64,000 bases of DNA from Lutibacter oceani (GCF_003384935.1 NZ_QTTQ01000010.1:682001-746000), one strand, 5' to 3'; positions 36,998-47,304 are shown, numbered from the stretch's first letter. Made by a program: numbers and translations. The notes: generated by a model not told the origin, from the letters alone.

Positions 36998-38076
36998 TAT
37001 AATAATTTAAAAATTTCATCATACATCTTCTCCCCTACATTATTTCCATATAAATTTATTGAAAAATCAACTGTTGAGTTTTGAAAACCTTTAAAAGAAT
37101 CAACCATTTTTTGTGAATCACTTCCAACGATTTTTGCAAATCCATTTGAAACCAACTCAACCCATTCAGTTTCTTCACGTGCAATTATGCAATGTTTTTT
37201 ATTGAAAAAAGCCTCTTTTTGAAGTCCGCCACTATCAGTTATTACCAAATTACAATTTTTCAGTAACTCTAACATATCAAAATAGCCAACAGGGTTAATT
37301 ATTTTCAGGTTATAAAAAAGTTTATTTTTTTCTAAAATTGCCTTTGTTCTTGGATGCAAAGGAAGTATAACTTGTTTTACTTTACTTATAGCCTCCAAAC
37401 CTTGAAATATAGATTTCAAATTTTCTAAATCATCTGTATTTTCTTGACGGTGAATAGTGGCTAAAACAAATGCATCCTTTTGAAGATTTAAGTTATTAAT
37501 AATTGAAGACTTTTCTCCGGATACTTTGCTGTAATATTCAACAGCATCTTTCATAATATCACCACTTTTCTTAATTTTACAAGGAATATTTTCAAAGCCT
37601 TCATTTTGTAAATTTTCAACTGCAGTATCAGTTGGACACAATAATAAATCGGAAATTCTATCGGTTAAAATTCGATTAACTTCCTCTGGCATTTTCATAT
37701 TAAAAGAACGCAAACCAGCTTCAACATGAGCAACTTTTATGTCCATTTTTTTAGCTGCCAAAGCTCCTGCCAATGTTGAATTTGTATCACCATAAACCAC
37801 AACCAGATCGGGTTTTTCATTTAAGAGAACCTCCTCAATCTTAATCAACATTTGACCTGTCATTGCTCCGTGACTTAACCCATTTATTGCCAAATTGTAT
37901 TTTGGCTTGGGTATATCCATTTCATTAAAAAATATGTCACTCATATTTGCATCGTAATGTTGCCCTGTATGTATAATAATTTCTTCAATACCTTTGTGTT
38001 TAGAAATTACTCTACTTAAAACAGCTGCTTTTACAAACTGAGGTCTTGCACCTAATATGGTTACAATTTTTTTCAT
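36997..38076 (-). CDS. wecB: UDP-N-acetylglucosamine 2-epimerase (non-hydrolysing)
   Basis: Makes UDP-ManNAc from UDP-GlcNAc for surface polysaccharides. The 359-residue protein has TILGARPQFVKAAVLSRVI, VYGDTNSTLAGALAAKKM, VAHVEAGLRSFNMKMPEEVNR and ITDSGGLQKEAFF, all diagnostic of the non-hydrolysing enzyme. Its stop touches the flippase start and its start overlaps the glycosyltransferase gene by four bases. The presence of the enzyme points to a ManNAc-containing glycan. Confidence 0.95.
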   Translation of the reverse strand: MKKIVTILGARPQFVKAAVLSRVISKHKGIEEIIIHTGQHYDANMSDIFFNEMDIPKPKYNLAINGLSHGAMTGQMLIKIEEVLLNEKPDLVVVYGDTNSTLAGALAAKKMDIKVAHVEAGLRSFNMKMPEEVNRILTDRISDLLLCPTDTAVENLQNEGFENIPCKIKKSGDIMKDAVEYYSKVSGEKSSIINNLNLQKDAFVLATIHRQENTDDLENLKSIFQGLEAISKVKQVILPLHPRTKAILEKNKLFYNLKIINPVGYFDMLELLKNCNLVITDSGGLQKEAFFNKKHCIIAREETEWVELVSNGFAKIVGSDSQKMVDSFKGFQNSTVDFSINLYGNNVGEKMYDEIFKLL

Positions 38077-39347
38077 TCAATCATTTCGTTTAATAGTTCC
38101 GATACTTTTTTTGTCAACTCTTTTCTGTGAAACTGTTCAATATTATTTGATTCAACAACTAAATCCTTTAACTTATATTTTGAATACAAATCTAATATAG
38201 CTCTTTTTAATTCATTCTTTTCGTTAAAATCAACAACAATTCCAGCATTTGTATTTTTCAATATTTCAGCCAAATCTCCATTTTTTGGAGCAATTGCTAA
38301 TATTGGACGTTTAGCCATTAAATATTCAAAAATTTTACCTGTAATAATCCCTTTTGCACTTGGCACATTATTTACAATCAATAATAAAACTTGTGATTTT
38401 TTTTGATAATTAACAACCTCTTTATGTGAAACATAACTTATTAACTGAATATTATTTTTAAGGTTTTTTTCTGAAATAGCTCTTAAAACAGATTCATCAA
38501 CTTTACCTATTAACTTTAATTTAAAATCTTTCACAAACTCTTCATTTTCAATACAAATATCAGCTAAAACATCCCACAACATTTTTGGGTTTCTATCCGC
38601 ATTCATCAACCCAATGTGGGTAATTGTAAATTTTGAGTCTAATTCAGTTTCAGTAGTTGTTATTTCTCCATCAAATCCATTTGTTACAGTTACCACATTA
38701 TTACTAAAATTGGCATAACTTTCATACATTGTATTACCTACAACCAATACTTTATCGGCATTTTTTAAAACTTCCTGTTCTAAATAGTGGTGTTTTTTAA
38801 TAGCTTTTTTAGACAGCGGCAATTGATGAAAATAATCAATTTCTGTCCAAGGGTCTCTAAAATCTGCCATCCATTTTATACCCAATTGCTGTTTTAACTT
38901 TAGGCCAATTAAATGCATACTATGTGGCGGACCTGTAGTAATTATGGCGTCAATTTTATTTTCAGATAAATAACGCTTCAAAAATTTTACTGAAGGCACT
39001 ATCCAAAATTTTCGAGCATCTGGTATAAAATAATTTGCCCTAATATATTGTAATATTTTTCCAAAAAAAGTAGGATTTGGATTTAAAAAACCAGCACTTT
39101 CATTTTTCTTTTTCCCTAAAAATGAAAGCAAATTATTTGGTTCCCAAATAGGTTGTCTTAAAATTTCAATTCCTTTTGGAATTTCACTTTCTAAGCTTTC
39201 ATCTAAAATTGGATAATTGGGGTTCTCAACAGTATAAACAATAGGTTCAATTCCAAAATCTCGAAAATATTTTACAAATTTCAACCAACGTTGCACTCCC
39301 GAACCTCCAGCTGGTGGCCAATAATATGTTATAACTAAAACTTTCAA
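38073..39347 (-). CDS. glycosyltransferase, GT4-type
   Basis: A 424-residue GT-B-fold transferase. The N-terminal VITYYWPPAGGSGVQRWLKFVKYFRDFGIEPIVYT and the middle AIITTGPPHSMHLIGLKLKQQLGIKWMADFRDPWTEIDYF are typical of family 4 enzymes of surface-polysaccharide clusters. The C-terminal nucleotide-sugar domain has LLLIVNNVPSAKGIITGKIFEYLMAKRPILAIAP. The donor and acceptor are unknown. It overlaps both neighbours by four bases and belongs to the wecB/flippase unit. Confidence 0.87.
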   Translation of the reverse strand: MKVLVITYYWPPAGGSGVQRWLKFVKYFRDFGIEPIVYTVENPNYPILDESLESEIPKGIEILRQPIWEPNNLLSFLGKKKNESAGFLNPNPTFFGKILQYIRANYFIPDARKFWIVPSVKFLKRYLSENKIDAIITTGPPHSMHLIGLKLKQQLGIKWMADFRDPWTEIDYFHQLPLSKKAIKKHHYLEQEVLKNADKVLVVGNTMYESYANFSNNVVTVTNGFDGEITTTETELDSKFTITHIGLMNADRNPKMLWDVLADICIENEEFVKDFKLKLIGKVDESVLRAISEKNLKNNIQLISYVSHKEVVNYQKKSQVLLLIVNNVPSAKGIITGKIFEYLMAKRPILAIAPKNGDLAEILKNTNAGIVVDFNEKNELKRAILDLYSKYKLKDLVVESNNIEQFHRKELTKKVSELLNEMIE

Positions 39348-40498
39348 ATACTTGTTATTTTATTTATAAAAAATTTAAAATCCGCTATTGCTTCTTTATG
39401 AATTTTAGGAACTATTAATTTTAAATCGTTTCTAATTTTATCAGAATTATCAATAAAATTATTAAATGCAATTCGTGCTTTTTCTGGGTCTTCATTATAA
39501 TCAATAGAATAATCTGAAAGCCCTAAATACTCGAAACACTCCTTCCCTTTCACCTCATAGCTGATGTTAAACGCTGGAATATTTTTTGTTAAAGAAGTAA
39601 TACACATATGCAATCTTGTACCAACAACAAACTCATATTCTTCTAATTTTTTATAAAAATCATTGAATAAAAAGTAATCATTTAAAACTGAAACTTTATT
39701 TTGATATGCTGGTTCTAAACAATCATAAATTTCTTGTGCTAGTTTAGAATCATCCTTATATATTTTTAATCCCTGGCAGGTTGATAAAAAATCGATAGTA
39801 CATCCCTTATTAATACACGTTTTCACAAACTCAATAATTATATTTTTAAAGGAGGTTTTATTTCGAGCGTCATAGTTCCATTCTCTTACAGAAATTGCCA
39901 CTTTTTTAGATGTTGCTTTTTCAATATTTTGATGCTCTAATAAAAATGCGGCATCTTTTGTTAATTTGAATTTATTTTTAGCAATGTTTAAATCGTTTAA
40001 AATTTTAAACGAATAGTTATCTCTAACATATAATAAATCTATTGAATGCTTCATTAATTTCTTAAAAAAGATAGCATCTTTAGCATTTAAAGGTCCAATA
40101 GATTGGGAATAAATAGCTGTTTTCTTTCCAAAAAACTTAGCTATTTTATAAATTGACAAACTATTTTTAATTGTATAATTTGAATTAATATACCCACCAG
40201 GAGTTCCAATAATTACATCTGCTTTTCTATAAGCTTTTGAAAAAATAAATAAAACTGGAAGTATAATGGGCTTTAAAAATGGCAATTTCATAAAAATTTT
40301 ATGTTGGCCCAGTTCTTTTACAAAAGGTATTTGAGGGTACAATTCTTTTGCCATTTTATAATAATAAGTCGCAATTTGCACTTGAAAACCAGCCTTAATA
40401 ATTTGCGTATATAACGAATAAAACAATGCCACATCACCATTATTTAAAGGCACTACGTTATTAATTAATATATTTATCTTTTTGGATTTTCCTTGCAC
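39344..40498 (-). CDS. polysaccharide pyruvyl transferase-family protein
   Basis: A 384-residue protein of the CsaB/polysaccharide-pyruvyltransferase family, which adds pyruvate ketals to sugars. Family features are NVVPLNNGDVALFYSL near the start, VIIGTPGGYINSNYTIK (about 95), KTAIYSQSIGPLNAKDAIFFKKLMKHSIDLLYVRDNYSFKILN and FVVGTRLHMCITSL (about 294). It is the first gene of the minus-strand sugar cluster. The 161-base gap to the divergent glycosyltransferase gene contains nothing recognisable. Confidence 0.83.
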   Translation of the reverse strand: MQGKSKKINILINNVVPLNNGDVALFYSLYTQIIKAGFQVQIATYYYKMAKELYPQIPFVKELGQHKIFMKLPFLKPIILPVLFIFSKAYRKADVIIGTPGGYINSNYTIKNSLSIYKIAKFFGKKTAIYSQSIGPLNAKDAIFFKKLMKHSIDLLYVRDNYSFKILNDLNIAKNKFKLTKDAAFLLEHQNIEKATSKKVAISVREWNYDARNKTSFKNIIIEFVKTCINKGCTIDFLSTCQGLKIYKDDSKLAQEIYDCLEPAYQNKVSVLNDYFLFNDFYKKLEEYEFVVGTRLHMCITSLTKNIPAFNISYEVKGKECFEYLGLSDYSIDYNEDPEKARIAFNNFIDNSDKIRNDLKLIVPKIHKEAIADFKFFINKITSI

Positions 40499-40659
40499 TT
40501 TTATAATTTTAAGAAATTGCTCTAATATTAAAAATAAATGAACTACAAAGCTTTAAACATTATCTAAAACTCATTGGCTAATTTATAACTTTTCAGTAAA
40601 TTCGTGACTAGATAAAATACTATATTTATTATTTATTTCAACAATAGAACATCTACTAA

Positions 40660-41712
40660 ATGACCAATCAACAAAAGGAAAAAGATGCCGTTTTAATGTT
40701 ATATGTTTTATATGCTACATTTGTAAGAAGGGATGTTGAAATTTTAGAAAAGCGGTATAAAGTAGATTTATATCAATTTAATACTTCAAAGAAATTTTAT
40801 CTTTTTTATGCATTTATAAAACAGTTTTTCTTTTTACTTTTTAAGTTACATACGTACAAAGCTATAGTTATTCAATCATCTGGATATCTTTCGTTTTTAC
40901 CTGTTATTTTTGGCAAAATAGTAAAAAAACCAATTATAATTATAGCTATTGGTACTGATTGTGCTAAACTTCCAGAAATTAATTATGGTGCACACACTAA
41001 AAAAATATTAGCTTGGTTTACTAATTTTTCATTTAAAAATGCTTCATTAATATTACCCGTTCATAAAAGTTTAGAGAAAAGTTATTACAGTTATAAAAAA
41101 GTAAAATTCCCAAATCAAGGAATTAGATCTTTCAATAAGAAAATTAAAACTGAAATTATTGAAATGGTGAACGGTTATGATACCAAAAAATGGCAAAATA
41201 AAAATTCAGAACGCATTAAAAACTCATTTTTATCCGTCACTTTTGCAATTGATGAAATAGGTTTTTATAGAAAAGGTATCGACTTAATAATTGAAGCTGC
41301 GAAGCTTTTTCCAGATTACTATTTTACAATTGTCGGCAAAGTTTATTTAAAAGAAAAATGTCCTGAAAATGTACATTTAATTAACAATGTAGATCAAAAA
41401 GAGTTGCTAGAAATTTATAATAAACACACCTATTATTTTCAGCTTTCTATGTTTGAAGGTTTTCCAAATGCATTGTGCGAAGCAATGCTTTGTGGCTGTA
41501 TTCCAATTGGAAGTAATGTTGCCGGAATTCCAGATATTATTGGGGATAACGGTTATATTTTGAAGCAAAAAAACGTTGATTTATTGAAAGAATTGATTGA
41601 AAATTTATCAAATAATAAGTTAACCCCAAATGATGCAAGAACTCAAATTACTGCTAATTTTCCTTTAAAAAGAAGAGAAAATGAGTTTTTGAGTCATCTT
41701 AAAAATCAATAA
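40660..41712 (+). CDS. glycosyltransferase, GT4-type
   Basis: A 350-residue glycosyltransferase. The C-terminal donor-binding region reads YFQLSMFEGFPNALCEAMLCGCIPIGSNVAGIPDIIGDNGYI (about 262-303), the E-x7-E-type GT4 pattern, while the N-terminal half (IKQFFFLLFKLHTYKAIVIQSSGYLSF) shows a membrane-associating stretch. It is divergent from the sugar cluster but probably belongs to the same surface glycan. The donor sugar is unknown. It converges on the YfhO-type gene. Confidence 0.85.
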   Translation: MTNQQKEKDAVLMLYVLYATFVRRDVEILEKRYKVDLYQFNTSKKFYLFYAFIKQFFFLLFKLHTYKAIVIQSSGYLSFLPVIFGKIVKKPIIIIAIGTDCAKLPEINYGAHTKKILAWFTNFSFKNASLILPVHKSLEKSYYSYKKVKFPNQGIRSFNKKIKTEIIEMVNGYDTKKWQNKNSERIKNSFLSVTFAIDEIGFYRKGIDLIIEAAKLFPDYYFTIVGKVYLKEKCPENVHLINNVDQKELLEIYNKHTYYFQLSMFEGFPNALCEAMLCGCIPIGSNVAGIPDIIGDNGYILKQKNVDLLKELIENLSNNKLTPNDARTQITANFPLKRRENEFLSHLKNQ

Positions 41713-41718
41713 TCTAAC

Positions 41719-44148
41719 TTATTTTTTTTTCTTTTTTTCAACAAAAAACCAGCCAATTGGAATTAATAAAAGTAAGAAATACGAAATTAAGGTAATTGTA
41801 TTTCCTTTTTTAATTACTGCTGGTTCAAATTTAAATTCAATTTTATGAGTTCCTGCTGGAATTTCCATTCCTCGTAAAACATAATTAACTCTAAAATGTG
41901 GTGTTAACTTCCCATCAACATATGCATTCCAACCATTTTTGTAATACATTTCTGAAAATACAGCAAACTGATTTTGAGCTGAATTTGATTCATAAACCAA
42001 CTCATTAGCTTTGTATAAAGTCAGTTTAATAGTGGCGGTTGAATCTAAAGGGTATTGTGTTTTAAAATCACTTGAAATAATGCTAGATTCAATTACAGCT
42101 GAAGTTTTTGTATTTAAACTATCTAAAGCTGTGATTTCTTCATTTGCATTTGCAACAACAGCTATTTTACTTACAAACCAAGCATTTCCATTGGCACCTT
42201 CATTTAATTCGTACCCAACTTCACCTTCTTCATTAGCACCAATTAAATATTTGGTGTTTAGCATATTTAAAACTTCTCCATTTCCTTTAGAAATATGAAA
42301 ATCGTACAATTCCTGATAACGCCTTGGTTTTGCCGCGTGGTAGCCTCCTATAGAATTATGAAAATACGAAGTTGTTCCATCTGCCATTATGTTTTTTGTA
42401 AAATTAGCTACACGATAATAACTTTTATCGTTCATAATTTCTTTATCAATTGATGAAGCTTGAAACGGCTTGTCAACTTTTCTTGCAGCTACAAAAAAGT
42501 CATTATTTACATATCTTTTATCAACATTCACAAGGTCAAAAAGTAGGATAACTACAAATCCAATTAAAACTACATTTTTATTTATTTTTTCCTTTAAAAA
42601 TAACCAAATTACACTTGCAACAATTAAAACAATAACTAATGAACGAACACTATCGTTAAAGAACAACGTTCTTCTATCTGCTGTAATTGCATCTAAAAAC
42701 CCTGAGATCTGTTCATCAATTTGAACATCTATTGGTGTTTCAAAAGAAAACAATCCTGTTCCTCCAATTGTAAAAATAAGTGCCAAACCACCAATAATTA
42801 ATGTTGTATATTTTAATGCATTTAACTTAACTTCTTTTTTTATTTCAGAAGAAAAAAGCTTCGAAACACCTATAATTGCTAACAATGGAATAGTAAGTTC
42901 TGCTATAACTTGTATGGATGATACTGCTCTAAATTTGTTATATAATGGCACATAATTAATAAAGAAATCTGTTAACACCGGAAAATTCTTTCCCCAACTC
43001 ATTAAAATTGAAAAAATAGTAGCCGCTACCAACCAGTTTTTTAATGTACCTTTTACTAAAAATAAAGCCAATACAAACAAGAAAATAAAAAATGCTCCAA
43101 TATATGCTGGTGCCGCAACAATTGGCTGATTACCCCAATACATTGATGAAATACGCATTAAATAGTTAGCATCTTTTGGGTCTAATCCTTTATTTACAGC
43201 ATTTTGTAAAAAACTTTGAAGTTCGCTATTTTCAACTTCTTCATGACTTGTTCCTCCCATAAATCTTGGAATAAACAAATTAAAAGTTTCAGCAATTCCG
43301 TAACTATATTCTGTAATATAATCTTTAGATAAGCCAGAAGTTGCTTCTTTAAAAGATCCATCAGCATTTATGGTTAATTCGCTTTTACCACGTGTACTTT
43401 CTTTAGAATATTCACTTGTAGCCATTAAGTGTGTTGCATTTGTACCAACAGCTAAAATTACTGCGACCACTAAAATTCCAACACTTTTAATAAAATGAGG
43501 AAGTTCTTTTTGTTTAATTGATTCTACTAACTGAACAATACCAAAAATTATTACCAAAAACAGTAAATAATAGGTCATTTGAATATGACTGGCGCTTAAT
43601 TCCAAAGCCATTGCCAAAGCTGTTAATACAAAACCAAGAATGTATTTTCTTTGAAATACCAACAATATGCCCGACAATACTAGTGGAAAATAGGCTATTG
43701 CATGTGCTTTTGCATTATGCCCAACCCCTAAAATAATTACTAAATAAGTTGAAAGTCCAAAACCCAAAGAACCTATAATTGCAAGCTTCCATTCAACTTT
43801 TAAGACTAATAAAAGTATAAAAAAACTTAAAAAATATAGAAATAAATAATCGGCCGGTCTCGGTAAAAACCTTATAAGATTATCTAATTTATTTATAAAA
43901 TCGTAGGAATAATATGCACTTACTGCGTAAGCTGGCATTCCTCCAAAAGTAGCATTGGTCCAATAAGGTTCAGTTTTATTTTCTTTTCTAAAATCAACAA
44001 TTTCTTTTGATGAACCTTTAAACTGTGTAATATCACTTTGTTGAATTTTTTTACCTTCTAAAACTGGAGAAAAATAGGCAACTGAAACTAACATAAACGT
44101 TACAATTGCAATTAAATAAGGTGCTACTTTTTTTATTGAAAAATTCAT
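41719..44148 (-). CDS. YfhO-family large membrane protein (GT-C-like)
   Basis: An 809-residue membrane protein with an N-terminal block of about a dozen hydrophobic segments, a long extracytoplasmic C-terminal domain (about 530-780) and a final membrane helix with a basic KKKKK tail. YFSPVLEGKKIQQSDITQFKGSSKEIVDFRKENKTEPYWTNATFGGMPAY near the start is typical of Bacteroidota YfhO proteins. In Firmicutes YfhO and its GT-C relatives glycosylate lipoteichoic acid; the role here is unknown. It lies five bases after the DUF4834-like gene. Confidence 0.82.
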   Translation of the reverse strand: MNFSIKKVAPYLIAIVTFMLVSVAYFSPVLEGKKIQQSDITQFKGSSKEIVDFRKENKTEPYWTNATFGGMPAYAVSAYYSYDFINKLDNLIRFLPRPADYLFLYFLSFFILLLVLKVEWKLAIIGSLGFGLSTYLVIILGVGHNAKAHAIAYFPLVLSGILLVFQRKYILGFVLTALAMALELSASHIQMTYYLLFLVIIFGIVQLVESIKQKELPHFIKSVGILVVAVILAVGTNATHLMATSEYSKESTRGKSELTINADGSFKEATSGLSKDYITEYSYGIAETFNLFIPRFMGGTSHEEVENSELQSFLQNAVNKGLDPKDANYLMRISSMYWGNQPIVAAPAYIGAFFIFLFVLALFLVKGTLKNWLVAATIFSILMSWGKNFPVLTDFFINYVPLYNKFRAVSSIQVIAELTIPLLAIIGVSKLFSSEIKKEVKLNALKYTTLIIGGLALIFTIGGTGLFSFETPIDVQIDEQISGFLDAITADRRTLFFNDSVRSLVIVLIVASVIWLFLKEKINKNVVLIGFVVILLFDLVNVDKRYVNNDFFVAARKVDKPFQASSIDKEIMNDKSYYRVANFTKNIMADGTTSYFHNSIGGYHAAKPRRYQELYDFHISKGNGEVLNMLNTKYLIGANEEGEVGYELNEGANGNAWFVSKIAVVANANEEITALDSLNTKTSAVIESSIISSDFKTQYPLDSTATIKLTLYKANELVYESNSAQNQFAVFSEMYYKNGWNAYVDGKLTPHFRVNYVLRGMEIPAGTHKIEFKFEPAVIKKGNTITLISYFLLLLIPIGWFFVEKKKKK

Positions 44149-44153
44149 ATAAA

Positions 44154-44411
44154 TTAATCCTTTACTTCTTCATAATCTACATAGTCACCCACATCTTTAT
44201 TACTTTCTTTAGGTTCAACAGGTTTTTTTGCTATTACAGTTTCCCCTACTTTACCAGCTGTTTCTTCGTATTTATTTTGTTGTTGCTCTTTATATTTCTT
44301 TTCAACATTATTAATCACTTTTTTCAAGAAAATAGGTGCTATATACCTACTAAAAAACTTGAACGCGTAATAAATAATAACAAGAATCGCTATTGTTCTT
44401 AATAATCCCAT
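44154..44411 (-). CDS. small membrane-anchored protein (DUF4834-like)
   Basis: An 85-residue protein with one N-terminal membrane segment (about 5-25), a basic amphipathic stretch and a charged C-terminal tail rich in Glu, Lys and Asp (KKPVEPKESNKDVGDYVDYEEVKD). I recall it as DUF4834; the function is unknown. A minus-strand -7 box (TATTTTTG, plus-strand 44436-44443) lies 25 bases upstream. It is in one unit with the YfhO-type gene. A plus-strand frame over the same DNA is a shadow. Confidence 0.72.
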   Translation of the reverse strand: MGLLRTIAILVIIYYAFKFFSRYIAPIFLKKVINNVEKKYKEQQQNKYEETAGKVGETVIAKKPVEPKESNKDVGDYVDYEEVKD

Positions 44412-44484
44412 TTAATACGTTTTTTATATAATTTTCAAAAATAACAATTTGCCAGTAACTAAAACGTTTATTTATATAAAATCT

Positions 44485-44492
44485 TATATTTG
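44485..44492 (+). promoter_or_regulatory. -7 promoter box of the outer-membrane protein gene
   Basis: TATATTTG is a full match, 21 bases before the ATG at 44514. No -33 TTG is present at the usual distance. Confidence 0.5.
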
Positions 44493-44513
44493 ACAATCTA
44501 ACAAAACTAAATT

Positions 44514-45458
44514 ATGAAAAGAGTTTTTCTACTTGTTTTAGCAATTTTTACCATACAAATAGCTTCATCTCAATACACAGAAATTATAAACTCTAAGCGT
44601 CCGGGTTTTTCAGACAGTCCTTATAGTGTTGGTACAAATATATATCAATTTGAAACTGGTTTTTTTTATAATAACAGTGATAACCCATTATACACTTCTC
44701 CTTCAAATACTTATGGTGGTGAGTTACTTTTTAGATATGGAAAATTTTCTGAAAAATTGGAATTTGATTTAAATTTAGCTTATCAAATTGATGAATTATC
44801 ACATCATCCTAATGGGCATATAAACGGAATTAGTGACTTAACCATTGGAGCAAAATATTTATTAAGACAACAAGAATTTACTGATAAATCTAAAGAAATA
44901 AGAAGTTATAAACGCAGAATGGCTTTTGATTGGAAACGGTTAATCCCATCTATTGGAGTATACGCCGGTGTTCACACAAAATTTGTTAGTAAAGATTATA
45001 AAGAAGATGATATTAGCTATAAACTAGCTTTATTATTGCAAAATGATTTTACTGACAGATTAGTAGTTTTAACCAATTTAATTGCAGATAAATACACTAC
45101 AGATGATGAGTTCTACAAGTATATTGTTACTATGACTTATGCAATTAATGAACAATGGTCTTTTTTTATTGAAAACCAAGGAAGATACCAAGAAACATTT
45201 GCTCCCAAATATCAATTTGGAACAGGTTTAGCATATTTAATTAATGAAAACCTTCAAATTGATGCTTCTGCAAGAACCAATTTTTTTGATGATTATTCAT
45301 ATTATTACTTTTCATCAGGTGTAGCCTGGAGATTGGATAGGCATTATGATACTTTTATAATGAAAGACGCTCCAAACCAAACAACTGGAAAAAAGAAAAA
45401 AAGAAAAGGTTTTTTTGGTAGATTATTTGGTAATTTATTTCATAAAAAAAGAAAATAA
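44514..45458 (+). CDS. putative outer-membrane protein of the MetA-like transporter family
   Basis: A 314-residue exported protein (signal peptide 1-19, ending ASSQ) that looks like a beta-barrel: alternating strands, SKRPGFSDSPYSVGTNIYQFETGFFY, GISDLTIGAKYLL, and GTGLAYLINENLQIDASARTNFFDDYSYYYFSSGVAWRLD. The pattern matches the putative phenol-degradation MetA-pathway transporter family; the family name does not define the substrate. The C-terminus is an unusual basic tail (KKKKRKGFFGRLFGNLFHKKRK) after the last strand. Confidence 0.75.
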   Translation: MKRVFLLVLAIFTIQIASSQYTEIINSKRPGFSDSPYSVGTNIYQFETGFFYNNSDNPLYTSPSNTYGGELLFRYGKFSEKLEFDLNLAYQIDELSHHPNGHINGISDLTIGAKYLLRQQEFTDKSKEIRSYKRRMAFDWKRLIPSIGVYAGVHTKFVSKDYKEDDISYKLALLLQNDFTDRLVVLTNLIADKYTTDDEFYKYIVTMTYAINEQWSFFIENQGRYQETFAPKYQFGTGLAYLINENLQIDASARTNFFDDYSYYYFSSGVAWRLDRHYDTFIMKDAPNQTTGKKKKRKGFFGRLFGNLFHKKRK

Positions 45459-45473
45459 TTACATCTTACACCT

Positions 45474-46592
45474 ATGATTACAATTAAAGAAATGACCTCA
45501 AAAAAGGAACTAAAAATATTTATTAAGTTCCCTTTTAAACTTTATAAAAACAATAATTTTTGGGTACCTCCAATTATTAATGACGAAGTGGAGACTTTCG
45601 ACAAGAATATAAATCCAGTTTTTAAACACGCTGAAGCTCTTTTTTTTGTGGCAATAAAAAACAATGAAGTTGTTGGTAGAGTTGCTGCCATTATAAATTA
45701 TACCGAATTAAATAAGCAAAAAGTTAATAAAATGCGATTTGGTTGGTTCGATTTTATAGATGATATTGAAGTTTCAAAAATGCTGCTAAAAAAGGTTGAA
45801 GAAATTGGAAATCAGCATCATTTAGAATTTATGGAGGGTCCTGTTGGATTTTCTAATCTTGATAAAGTTGGTGTTTTAACCGAAGGGTTTAATCATATTG
45901 GAACTATGATTACTTGGTACAATTATCCATATTATAAAACGCATTTTGAAAAACTAGGTTTTAAAGTAGAAAAGGAATATTTAGAAAATAAATTTCCATT
46001 TAAAAATGTAATTTCAGCACCTTTACAAAGAGTTAGTAAAATTATAGAAGAGCGTTACAGTTTAATTCCTTTAAATTTTACAAAAACAAAAAACATTATG
46101 CCTTATGTAGATAAGATGTTCGATTTGTTTAATAAAAGTTATGCTGCACTCCCTTCGTTTGTTCCAATATCTGAAATTGAAATTGCCTATTTTAAAAAGA
46201 AATACATTTCATTTATTAATCCTGAATATATAAAATTTGTGATTGATAAAGATGATAATATGGTTGCTTTTGCAATTACAATGCCTTCATTTTCTAAAGC
46301 ATTACAAAAAGCAAAAGGAAAGTTATTACCTTTTGGATTGTTTCATTTATTAAAAGCTAAAAAAGAAAGTAAAGATGTAATTTTCTATTTAATTGGTGTG
46401 CATCCAGACTATCAAAACAAAGGAATTCACGCACTTATTTTTAATGAATACCAAAAATCTTTTGAAAAAAGAGGAATCATTAACTGTATTAGAACTCCTG
46501 AACTTGCAACTAACACAAAAATTGCTGCAGTTTGGAAAAATTTTAGTCCGGTTACATACAAAAAACGTTGTACTTATAGAAAGGATATTTAA
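45474..46592 (+). CDS. GNAT-like acyltransferase (YghO-type)
   Basis: A 372-residue protein with an N-terminal substrate region (FIKFPFKLYKNNNFWVPPIINDEVETFD) and GNAT-like halves; FYLIGVHPDYQNKGIHALIFNEYQKSFEKRGIINCIRTPELATNTKIAAVWKNF (about 303-356) contains the acyl-CoA-binding loop. It resembles YghO-type proteins found near lipid genes. The substrate is unknown. The rsmE gene starts directly at the next base after its stop, so both are in one operon. Confidence 0.8.
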   Translation: MITIKEMTSKKELKIFIKFPFKLYKNNNFWVPPIINDEVETFDKNINPVFKHAEALFFVAIKNNEVVGRVAAIINYTELNKQKVNKMRFGWFDFIDDIEVSKMLLKKVEEIGNQHHLEFMEGPVGFSNLDKVGVLTEGFNHIGTMITWYNYPYYKTHFEKLGFKVEKEYLENKFPFKNVISAPLQRVSKIIEERYSLIPLNFTKTKNIMPYVDKMFDLFNKSYAALPSFVPISEIEIAYFKKKYISFINPEYIKFVIDKDDNMVAFAITMPSFSKALQKAKGKLLPFGLFHLLKAKKESKDVIFYLIGVHPDYQNKGIHALIFNEYQKSFEKRGIINCIRTPELATNTKIAAVWKNFSPVTYKKRCTYRKDI

Positions 46593-47300
46593 ATGCAATT
46601 ATTTTACAATTCAAATATAAATTCAAAAACTGAACAATTTTCGTTTGATAAAACTGAGAGCAGACATATTGTACGCGTATTACGTAAAAAAGAAGGAGAT
46701 ACTATTTTTATTACAAATGGATTAGGAACACTTTTTACTTCTAAAATAGTAATTGCAAACGATAAAAGATGTTTGGTGAAAATTACCAATAGTGAAGACA
46801 AACCCAAACCTTGGAACTATTATTTGCACATTGCCATTGCACCTACTAAATTAAATGATCGTTTTGAATGGTTTTTAGAAAAAGCTACAGAAATTGGAAT
46901 TGATGAAATAACTCCAATTATTTGTGACCATTCAGAAAGGAAAATATTGAAATTAGATAGAATGGAAAAGATAGTACATGCTGCAGCAAAGCAATCCTTA
47001 AAATTTCATTTTCCGAAGTTAAATGAACCCGTAACATTCAATCAGTTTATAAAATCTGATTTTAAAGGTCTGTTATTTATTGCACATTGTGAAGATACTG
47101 ATAAAAAATCATTAAAATCACAGTTAAAACCTACATCAAATACAACCATACTTATTGGTCCAGAAGGCGATTTTTCAACTAAAGAAATTGAACAAAGTTT
47201 GGAACATAAATTTATTCCTGTATCTTTGGGAGAAAGCCGGTTACGTACAGAAACTGCTGGTATTGTAGCAGCACATAGCGTAGCGTTTGTTAATGAGTAG
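46593..47300 (+). CDS. rsmE: 16S rRNA (uracil-1498-N3)-methyltransferase RsmE
   Basis: Methylates U1498 of 16S rRNA. The 235-residue SPOUT protein has the N-terminal PUA-like domain (DKTESRHIVRVLRKKEGDTIFITNG), then LEKATEIGIDEITPIICDHSERK and ILIGPEGDFSTKEIEQS...PVSLGESRLRTETAGIVAAHSVAF, the knot and SAM site. Complete. It is joined without spacing to the acetyltransferase gene and followed after four bases by a DUF4159 gene. Confidence 0.96.
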   Translation: MQLFYNSNINSKTEQFSFDKTESRHIVRVLRKKEGDTIFITNGLGTLFTSKIVIANDKRCLVKITNSEDKPKPWNYYLHIAIAPTKLNDRFEWFLEKATEIGIDEITPIICDHSERKILKLDRMEKIVHAAAKQSLKFHFPKLNEPVTFNQFIKSDFKGLLFIAHCEDTDKKSLKSQLKPTSNTTILIGPEGDFSTKEIEQSLEHKFIPVSLGESRLRTETAGIVAAHSVAFVNE

Positions 47301-47304
47301 TTGA

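Noticed and set aside
44106-44402. Plus-strand open frame of 98 codons over the DUF4834-like gene
   Set aside because: Phe-rich mirror of the coding strand; the minus-strand gene has a promoter box and operon context.
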